Positions 55,798 through 64,000 of a stretch of 64,000 nt of DNA are shown piece after piece. Both the position numbers and the translations under genes were made by a program. The stretch comes from Narthecium ossifragum (taxonomy: Eukaryota; Streptophyta; Magnoliopsida; Dioscoreales; Nartheciaceae). The notes beneath the pieces are model-generated. The model worked only from the letters and a program-made list of their open reading frames with translations. It searched no databases and was not told the DNA's origin. The stretch is taken from positions 19,416,170 through 19,480,169 of the forward strand of contig OY986970.1 in NCBI GenBank assembly GCA_963920575.1. The letters run 5' to 3'. Position 1 is the stretch's first letter. Every line of letters starts with the position of its first letter.

Positions 55798-58700
55798 ACC
55801 TATCACCTTTAAAGGAATTTCGTCCCGAAATTCGATAAGAGTAGGGCTGGAAACAACAAAAACAAAACACACCTACACAAGACAAGAAGGGTTAGCAAGC
55901 TCGCAAACCGAGCAACCACACAAGGCACCGGGCATCAACGCCCGCAACGGCCACACAAGACAAAGAACATCTCGGGGTGAGAACCACTTGGGACAAACTG
56001 CACATACGCCTCCAGCGCTCCCAAGTTACCCCTACAACACCTCTGCACCTCGAGAGGACTAAAGCTGACTAAACCGTTCTGTCTCTCAAAACCGGTCTCT
56101 CCTACCAATCATCTGAACTGACTGTCCTCTTGTGTAATGTATCTGGCCCAAGCTTGAATCATCACGTCTGATGACGCACGACGTAACTGAACGACGCCTC
56201 CTCGGCACATCTGCTACCAACACTGAATGGATCTATGTGTCGTATCGTCTGAAATGACACTCTGTCGCCAACTGTGTCTCCAACAGTCGTCGCTTCTGAT
56301 TTGCACAAAGTCTTCTGTCAACTCTGACATGATCTGCGCTGATTTCCAGAAAAAAAATTGGGTGATGATATCTAGATCAAAGGATGAAGTCTGTCATGCT
56401 ATGACATCCACACTGGCACTGGAAAAGGACTGCAACACCTCTGCTGTATGTCGGTATTCCGTCTCCGCCTTCTGACTGGTGAGGTAACAAGGAAAGAACT
56501 CTCTTTTCTGACCTCTGTACCGATGCCAACTAAGCTGATGACGAAGTCCATAATATTCCCTCATGCCTCTGGGATGAACAACACCAAGGAAAAAGTGAGC
56601 ATCACCAATGATGTCCTCGCGCAACTCTGAAACTGCTACTCGGTCTCTGGAGCACAATCAACTATCTGCTGATGTCATCAGGAATCTCTGTAGGCTCGGT
56701 GTCGCCCTCGCTCCACGTCGTCATGACTCTGGTGTAAACTATCAGAGTAGGGTTGCCTCAGCCTCCACCTCGTCCGGTAATCCTCTGTGCAAATGGACCT
56801 TCAGAAACACTATCACCAACTGGAAAAAAATTCCAAAGGTCATCGCCTCTGATCTGTGCTGATTCTCCCGTCTGCTCTGCACCGTCAGGAGTATCTGTCT
56901 GATCTGTGCTAAGCTCTTTGGAGACTGTATGATGATGTCAGGGATGGTGGATGATGCCTCAACAACCTCGGTTGAGCAATCAGAGGAACGGCACGAACTA
57001 CCGTACTACATCTCGAATGGCACTACATCAGTCTGGACTGATGGTCGCTACACTAGGCAAACTCCGGCAAAGGAACGTACTCCTCTCAACTGCCTCCTAC
57101 AATCTGGTGATGACGTCCGCCATGGTGTGCTTCCGCTCCCACTCTGACACAGTAAGGGAGGCTGCAATAGATCTGCCGGATCTGCACCACTGCTAACGAA
57201 GCACAACCTGCGGTCTGCTGATGCTGTAAACACCGTAGGGGAAGTCATCTGAAATTTGATCCTCGAAACCCGATCCAACTGACTGTCTGTCTCCGATGAG
57301 CTGACAAATCCACCAAATCTGCTTTAGCCTCTCTAACAACTGCTGATGGCTATCACCCTTAAAGGCACTGATGTAGTGACTTTAAGGCAAAAGCTCCGGT
57401 CTCTTGGTCGCTCCGGTCAACGGTCCCGCAGTCTTGGAGATGCCTCTACTGAATCTCGAATATCGTCTTCGACCTATGCCGTCGCACATCTGTGTCGAGC
57501 CCCACTGAATCAATTGATCTGCCTGCCGCTGAGACTGCCCGTCCGTCGAAACCTGCCTCTGAAGGCCAAGACCTCGCGCTGGGAGCCAAATAACGCCGAT
57601 ACACCCTCGGTAGCTGCGATGTGAACGCTAAATATCGCTCGTGCTCCTCCTCAACGTGCCAGTAAATAGAATGCTGTCGATGAACACTATTGCAACTGAT
57701 CAGTGTAAGGCTTGAAGATCCTCTACATCAGATCTGTGAAAGCTGATGGTGTGTTCATCAGACTAAACGGCATCACTGTGAACTCGTACGGAAGGCTGCC
57801 TCCGGGATGTCGCAATCCCGAATCCTCAGCTGGTGTAGTCGATGCGAAGGTCAAACTCTGAAGCGGTCGACGAGTCTCTCAACTGCTAATCCATCATCGC
57901 TACACTACAGCGGGCGTATACTCCCTGCTGCAACACTGTCCAGCTTCCTAACGCCTATGCATCTATGGAGGGAACCATCCATAATGAGAACCGGAACGCA
58001 CTCTGAGGTAACACACCTGGGCGAACGAAGTCCCGAGCTACCGATTCGGTCGACTGAGTCCTCGACTCACCAAATGCTGCTGGCATCCACATGCAAACTC
58101 GCAATGCTCAAAACCGCCCAACAAAATCTCGATCTCAAACTCGGTGTCCCGCGAAGGCGACAACCAGAAAGCTCCTCAAGAAAGGACAGCTGTACAAACA
58201 ACAACAACAACACGAGGGAAAGCTGCTCTCCAGAGCACCCTCGAAAACAATGGGGAGGGAGTTCACCACAAGCCGGTGAACAAACCCCAGCTCTCGACAA
58301 CCGGAAGGCGCGCCAACCAGCGACCTTCAACGAGAGCAAAACAATGCCATCAGGTGTACCCACGACACCTTCTCACGGCCAAAGAAGCACAACCCGGTGT
58401 GTGGCCAACCTACGCAACCGAGGAAGCCGTCGAACCCCAACGTGTACCACACGTGGGCGACGGACACCTAGAGGTTCTCAACCTCTAGGAAACGCCCCGA
58501 CAAGAGCAACCAACCCAAGCTCTTGTCCCAATCTGTGGCTACTCTCAAAGCCACACCCGACTCCAGTCCCAAGCCAACCCGGTCACACGGGAACGAGTCA
58601 CAAGGGGGAAGCCCAGAGCTACAAGGAAATCGCAAGCTGTGAGAAGCTCCAAAAGCTGAAGGCTGAAGCTGAAAGCTGAAAGTCGAAACTGGCGGCTCTG

Positions 58701-59777
58701 AAACTGGCTACTGCTGAAGCTATTATCTGGAATCTGAATTCCCGCGTCTGCCCAAGGTACCTGCCCCAACTGAGGTATCAACCCACTGCTCTTCCCCACG
58801 CCGTGTGCCACGCCCGACTGCTCTGCGGTAAGCGCCCAGTGCCCCTCGCAACCATCACCGTCGGTGAAAGGACACCCGGCGGCTAGCACTTGAGCACCCT
58901 GTGGAATCCCTCTCAGTATGGCGGTCCAGGCTACCTCTCAAAGGACTGGCATGACGCTGCTGCTGCCACGACTGTCGCTGATGCTGAAACCTCTGCCTCT
59001 GCCAACGGCCAACCTGCCGTTCCCCAGAAGCAGGAACGACAACCCCGAAACTCACCACGACCACCGGCCAACTGCCCGGTGTCAACCCTCAAGTCACCTA
59101 TCTCAGTAGCTAGCGCACAGTCCAGGGTGCACCCTGCTGTCGCCCTAGCATACCGAGCCAGATGAACCAGCCAACCCACGTGTCGCCACATGGTGCGAGT
59201 ACCCAAAACCAGAGGAGGGTACCCCAAACTGCACCACCCTCCAAGGGTAGGTGCCAGAGAACAGTACGCGAACTGTTCTCAACACACAACCAACAGTGTC
59301 CCTAGTGGCCCCGACAAGTGCCACTATGCATCGCTTCCTGGGAGGCAAGAAAACAACGGCTTTCCAAGCAAGCGATACTCCAGGATGTCCCAAAACATCC
59401 GGGATCCGGGTCACCTCCTTCAATCAGTCCTCTACTGTCGAAGGATCTCCAACACCGTCTCTGAACCCTAGCAGGTTCACCTCTCGAGATTTCGAAAGTA
59501 CAAACACGACACACGTCCGACTCCCTACTCGCTCATCTCCAGCACGAGGGGAGATACTGTCAGGCGAGGGAACGGACAACACCGGTGCGCATGCACATCT
59601 CCACCTGAGACGTCATGACGCAACCGGGAAGCAGCAAAATACAACAGCAAACAGATAAATAAACACATCACACGCAGTCGCAAACAGACATGCAAGGATG
59701 TTCTAGACCTAGAACTATCACATTCCACACTCAAAACTTAACCACAAGCCTAATTCTATCCCTGGGACCTACAGCCT
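55798..59777 (-). pseudogene. Degraded GAG-POL of the minus-strand non-autonomous element
   Basis: Homology to the Tekay element survives only in blocks. Reverse transcriptase remnants lie at about 57850-57330 ([10 protein letters not shown] aligned to the [10 protein letters not shown] region, then VEEEHERYL, AVSAAGRSIDS and KTIFEIQ). An integrase remnant at 57150-56970 reads VSEWERKHTMADVITRL and then jumps, at 57091-57105, to a region normally about 300 bp further on. Stops occur throughout. A Gln/Arg-rich GAG tail is suggested near 59130-58940. No open frame longer than a domain fragment encodes recognisable protein; the longer plus-strand frames here (for example 57807-58679) are antisense by-products. 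Confidence 0.75.
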
Positions 59778-59789
59778 GCTCTGATACCA
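59778..59789 (-). promoter_or_regulatory. Primer-binding site for tRNA-iMet (minus strand)
   Basis: GCTCTGATACCA is the reverse complement of TGGTATCAGAGC and lies three bases from the 5' LTR of the minus-strand element. An intact site fits ability to be copied in trans. Confidence 0.95.
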
Positions 59790-59792
59790 AGT

Positions 59793-60898
59793 TGTCACGC
59801 CCGACCCAGAAAACCCATCCGGACCGGAGCGTGAGGGTCCTAAATCTAATTCTAAAATCGAACGGCGAGAGTCTCCCCTGTATTTCTCAATTTGAACCCT
59901 GTACAATTATAATCTTCACGATAAATTGAAACGATAAATCTAACAGTTCTAAAATTCAACATGAATATGAATCTGCAATCACAAATCTTACTATCTAGTA
60001 CAGGTTCTGATACAATGCTTTCATCAACCCTCATTACAAAATTTAATACTGACAATCAAATCCTCGAAGAGGGAAGGTTGGATCGGATCTTCCCAACGTT
60101 GTTCCAGGCGTTGGAGCTTGGCGACGGCGGAGAGGCGACGCGAGGTGGCCGGCGGAGCTCATTGGTTGGCGAGGAAGAGGGCTTCCAGCAAGCTCGGGAG
60201 GGGAGAGGGTGTCGGATCTGAGAGGAGAAGAGGTTCCGCAGCTCGAGGAGGGTGAGGATGAACTCGGGGAGGAGCGGCGGTGGACGATGGCGGAGAAGAA
60301 GCTCCGGAGAAGGGAGATCAGCGGAGAGGATCTCGAACCTGTGGTTCACGAGAGAGAGAGAGAGCTCGGGGGAGAGCAGCCCTGGCCGGATTTGAGGAGG
60401 GGGAGCCCGAGGGAGAACGGCGGCCGGCGACGGTGGCCAAGGAGCTCCGGAGAAGGGAGAGGGCCAGTGTGGTCGTGAGCGGGGAAGAAGAAAGGAGGAG
60501 AGGGGTCGGGTACTGGGGGAGAAGGAAGGGAAAAGAGAGGGAGAGAGAAGAGAGAGAGGGTTAAGCCACTTAAGTGGCTTAGCCTGTTCAGACGAGTCAA
60601 TTGATCGGATTGAATCCGATTTAACTCCAAATTGCGATCTCGTCGCAATCTCGTCCGGATCTGTCGATCCCGAATGCTCCTACTGGATCTATTCAATCAC
60701 GTACATCAATCAAGGCTGTGTGTGCACTACGCGGGTGTGAAACTAACCGTCAAGGCACAATTTACCAAATTACCCTTGGGGTCCAAAAGCAGCGATACGA
60801 TCAACCGATCGCAACCCAAGGCCAACCAGGCCAAAACCAACCAAGCCAAGCCCTCGACCCAACGCGGTCGGACCGGGTTGGAGGAACGGGTCCTCACA
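59793..60898 (-). repeat. 5' LTR of the minus-strand non-autonomous element
   Basis: It is colinear with 54695-55797. It starts TGTCACGCCCGACCC and ends GGGTCCTCACA before AAGCA. It has the GA-rich tract (60180-60560), the 20-bp palindrome (60562-60581) and the terminal module (about 60714-60771). Confidence 0.92.
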
Positions 60899-60903
60899 AA
60901 GCA

Positions 60904-63103
60904 CACCTGCAGAAGACAAGAAGGGTGAGCAAGCTCGCCACCCGAGCAACCACACATGGCACCAGGCATCAACACCTGTAACAAAAAACACCGTGCACCA
61001 ACGCCCGCAATGGCCACACAAGATAGAGAAACACGTCGGGGTGAGAACCACTTGGGAAAAACTGCACATGCGCCTCCAGCGCTCCCAAGTTACCCCTACA
61101 ACACCTCAAAAGGCTAGCTCTGACGGAACTGTCCTGTCTCTCGAGACTGGTCTCTCCTGCTAATCATTTGAACTGACTGCCCTCTTGTGCAATGTATCTG
61201 GACCAAGCTCGAATCATCACATCTGATGACGCCGGATGAAACTGAACAACGTCTCCTCAGCAACTCTGCTGCCAAAACTGACTGGATCTCTGCGTTGTAT
61301 CATTTGAAAGGACACCCTGTCGCCAACGTGTGTCCCCAATAGTCATTGCCTCTGAGCTGTTCAACTCTTATGTTGGCATTGAGCCGTCAGAAATCTTTGT
61401 CTGATCCGCATAACTCTTCTAGCGACTCGGAGTCGTCAGAAGTCTTTAATCTGGTCTACGGCAACTCTCTAAACAAAAAATAAAAATAAAAATAGTTGGA
61501 TGACGGTATCTGGATCAGTGAACAAAATCTAATCACCTTTCTGACATGTGAACTGCTTTGCAACATCTGTACTCCTCAGTATCCCAGAGATAAAGTCGGT
61601 CGTAGCATAATGTCCACTCTGACACTAGAAAGGACCGCAACAGGGATGCTATCTATCGATACTCTGCCTCCACCTCCTAACAGGTGAGGTAAAAAGGAAA
61701 GAACTCTGCATCTGGTGCCGCCTATGCTGGCGATGAAGCCCATGTTACTTCCTCATGCCTCTGGGATGAACATCATCAAGGAAAGAGTGAGCATCACATA
61801 TGATGTCCTTGCCCAACTCTGAAACTGCTACTCGGCCTCTGGAGCACAATCAACTGTCTACTAATGCCGTCAGGAATCGCTGTAGGCACGATGTCGACGT
61901 TGCTCCACATCGTCATGACTCTGGCGCAGACTATCGTAATAGGGCTGCCTCGGCCTCCATCTCATCCGGTCTCTGCTCTCTACCAGACCTGACTGATCTT
62001 CTATGCAGATGGACCTTCAGGAACACTGTCACCAACTAAAAAAACTCCGAAGGTCATCACCTCTGACCTGCGTAGCTCTCTCGTCAATTCTGCGCCGTCA
62101 GGAGTCTCTATCTGATCTATGCTAATCTCTCTGTCTGATCTATCCTAATCTCTCTTATGACTGTTTGATGAAGTCTGGAATGGTGGGTGATGTCTCAGCA
62201 ACCTCTGTTGAGCAATCAGAAGAACGGTGCGACTAGCGTGCTATACCTCGAATGGCATTGCATCAGTCTGGACTGATGATCGCCGAAGTAGGGCGAACTC
62301 CGGCAAAGGGACGTACTCCTCCCAGCTGCCTCCTACAATCTAGTGATGACGTCCGCCGTGGTGTGCTCCCACTTCCACTCTGACACTAAAATGGGTTGTA
62401 ATGGGTCTGCTGGATCCACAACACTGCTACCGAAGTACAGCCATCCGTCTGCTGACGCTATCCAACCCTCAATCACGTGCTCGATACTAACCGCAACACG
62501 GATCTCCGTGAGCTTCGGATGTTTGCCCTGGGTCTCTATCACTATTGCGGGGAGAGCTGGGATGTTGCAACCACCAAAGGGAAAGTCATCTGGAATCTGA
62601 TCCTTGAAACCCGATCCAACTGACTATCTGCCTCTATTGAGCTGACAAATCCACCGAATCTGCTCTGGCTTCTCTAGCTGCTACTGATGCCTATCACCCT
62701 TAAAGGCACTGACATAGTGACTTTAAGGCAAGGAGATCTGGCCTCCTGGTCACTCTGGTCAATTGTCCTGCGGTCCTGAAGATGCCGCTGCTGAATCTCG
62801 ATTACCGCCTTCGACCTCTGTCGTTGCACATCTGCCTCGGGCTCAGCTAGATCAACTAATCTGCCTGTCGCTGACACAATCTGTCCGTCGAATCCTTCCT
62901 CTAAAGCTCAAAACCTCATGCTGGGAGCCAAATAACGCCGATGCTCCCTCGGCAGTAGCGATGCGAACCCCAAATGTCGCTCATGCTCCTCCTCAACACG
63001 TGAGTTGACATGATGATGTCAACGAACACCACTACAAATTGATCAGGATACGGCATGGTCTAGAAAGCTGCCTTCGGGATGTTGCAATCCCGAACTCTCA
63101 GCT
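60904..63103 (-). pseudogene. Internal region of the outer minus-strand element, degraded POL
   Basis: This continues the internal sequence interrupted at 54694 and is colinear with 55860-57830 of the nested element. Reverse transcriptase remnants at 63103-62690 read LRVRDCNIPKAAF and QFVVVFVD (part of the catalytic region, with the second Asp changed), joined by a deletion. The integrase remnant reads VSEWKWEHTTADVITRL (about 62390-62340) followed by the same deletion junction as the nested copy (62327-62341). The sequence is cut at 63103 by another LTR. Confidence 0.75.
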
Positions 63104-64000
63104 TGTCACGCCCCGCCCTAATTAAATATAAAATATCCCAAATAATTACTGAAAATTTTGACATGATCCTTGAGCACGGGCACGTGAGATCACTATTACA
63201 ACATTTCAATCACTAATAAAACATAAATTTATAACATTTAATCACACTATTTATCTCTTTACAATCATTCACCATCACTAGGGCACATACGCCCACATCA
63301 ATTCAAATAATATACATGATAATTCAGTCTGAAATTTATAATACATAATTCTTTCATTTCCAACATATACATGCTTTATCAAACATAAGAAAATAGACAT
63401 AATGATAAAGTGACTCCTCATCCTGAGACAGGACCTCCATGGCCTGCACTGGTCTCTGGCATACCCATAGGTCCTCCTGCACAAAAACCAAAACCTAACA
63501 CGAATGAGCTCTAAAGCCCAGTAGGAGTCACCAACTAAGACACTGGTGTACACCCACCTATCCTAGTATACTGCCCAAGTATGGTCTGGCTAGTATGGGT
63601 AAGTCTTACATGCACAGCACCGCGTCCGGCCGCCAACGCTAGCCCATACCCCTATAGACTCTATACCCGGCCCCAGTATACTAGTATAGGTACAACATCC
63701 ACCTATTCTAGTCTACTGATCCTAGTATGGTCTGGCTAGTCTGGGCAGTCTTACATGCACAACACCGCGTCCGGCCGCCAACGCTCACCCAGACCCCTAT
63801 AGACTCTATACATGCCTCAGTATACTAGTATAGGCAACACACTCTCAAGTCAGATCCTCAATCAAATCAATCCTCAGATCAGATCCTCAAATTAGATAAT
63901 CAATCAGATCAAATCCTCCAATCAAATCTTTAATCAGATCAAAGTCCTCATATCAGATCTTTAAATCGGATCTAGTCATCAACTTAGTCCCTAGACTCTG
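63104..64000 (-). mobile_element. Start of another LTR-like element running out of the window
   Basis: An abrupt change at 63104 to TGTCACGCCCCGCCCTAATT marks an LTR-like terminus inside the POL remnant. The sequence is unlike the type-A and type-B LTRs apart from its first bases. It contains a 145-bp tandem duplication and, from about 63845, an irregular series of ATCAGATCCTCA-like units. The other end and any target duplication lie outside, so the family is not identified. Confidence 0.6.
63556..63838. repeat. Tandem duplication of 145 bp
   Basis: Copies start at 63556 (ACCTATCCTAGTATACTG) and 63701 (ACCTATTCTAGTCTACTG). Both contain CACCGCGTCCGGCCGCCAAC and end CAGTATACTAGTATAGG. Confidence 0.88.

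Larger units (their letters stand above)
54695..60898 (-). mobile_element. Complete minus-strand non-autonomous Ty3/Gypsy element, TSD AAGCA
   Basis: Two LTRs of about 1.1 kb (3' LTR 54695-55797 and 5' LTR 59793-60898, read on the minus strand) flank about 4 kb. AAGCA occurs at 54690-54694 and 60899-60903. The primer-binding site lies next to the 5' LTR at 59778-59789 and the polypurine block next to the 3' LTR (about 55798-55850). The LTRs are very similar (roughly 9 differences in the first 290 bp by eye), yet the coding region is heavily degraded and lacks the integrase core. It inserted into the internal part of a related, older element. Confidence 0.93.

Noticed and set aside
57807..58679. 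290-codon plus-strand reading frame
   Set aside because: It lies antisense to the decayed GAG-POL of a minus-strand element, has low-complexity Ser/Thr/Asn-rich composition and no motif.

Overview
The window looks like repeat-rich nuclear DNA of a flowering plant. The signs are chromodomain Ty3/Gypsy (Tekay/Del-type) and Athila-type LTR retrotransposons with long LTRs, tRNA-iMet primer sites, an hAT-type element with an 8-bp target duplication, a FAR1-related sequence, a NAC-type fragment and plant-type introns. I cannot name the species. There are no bacterial operons, tRNA/rRNA genes or CRISPR arrays. Apart from one intact single-exon methyltransferase gene, almost everything is mobile DNA or broken gene fragments.

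Layout. (1) 1-5114: a minus-strand LTR cut by the window start and split by a solo LTR at 770-3193 (target duplication AAGGT). (2) 5115-5967: a SINE-like repeat and a Copia remnant. (3) 5968-17560: a minus-strand LTR split by a complete Tekay-type element at 6034-15751 (CTACC on both sides). (4) 17560-27407: a gene-fragment island with a small tandem repeat, a NAC-like fragment, an hAT-type element (18530-20202), a possible terminal exon, the intact METTL21-like gene (22882-23601, minus), a WD40-like fragment, and an M3 oligopeptidase pseudogene whose exon is split by a solo LTR (24475-26778, GATTC). (5) 27408-37935: a complete but dead Athila-type element whose 5' LTR holds another solo LTR (27768-29210, TCGAC). 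(6) 38176-39660: a FAR1-related pseudogene lacking its transposase domain. (7) 39993-44118: a direct repeat of about 700 bp flanking an LTR. (8) 44419-46140: a degraded minus-strand gene. (9) 46851-63103: a minus-strand element holding two nested solo LTRs in its 3' LTR (47436-52080, GCTCC; 47853-50030, GGACG) and, in its internal part, a second complete element (54695-60898, AAGCA). (10) 63104-64000: the start of another LTR-like repeat.

How the parts relate. Most long LTRs here belong to two related end-types. Type A ends in a GGTTCGCGTC...GGGGCGTGACA-like block. Type B ends in GGATGGGTTTTCTGGGTCGGGGTGTGACA-like sequence split across its length. Both types share short conserved modules inside otherwise unalignable LTRs, and several carry arrays of palindromes (AGATCGATCT, GGATCGATCC, ACGGTCGACCGT), some spaced about two DNA turns apart. 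The Tekay element's eight nonsense codons all fit C-to-T change at CG or CHG sites. The two minus-strand type-B elements share one exact integrase-core deletion, so they look like a non-autonomous lineage that spread after losing its own integrase.

Coordinates of LTR ends are firm where a target duplication is quoted; others are approximate. Identities were judged by eye.
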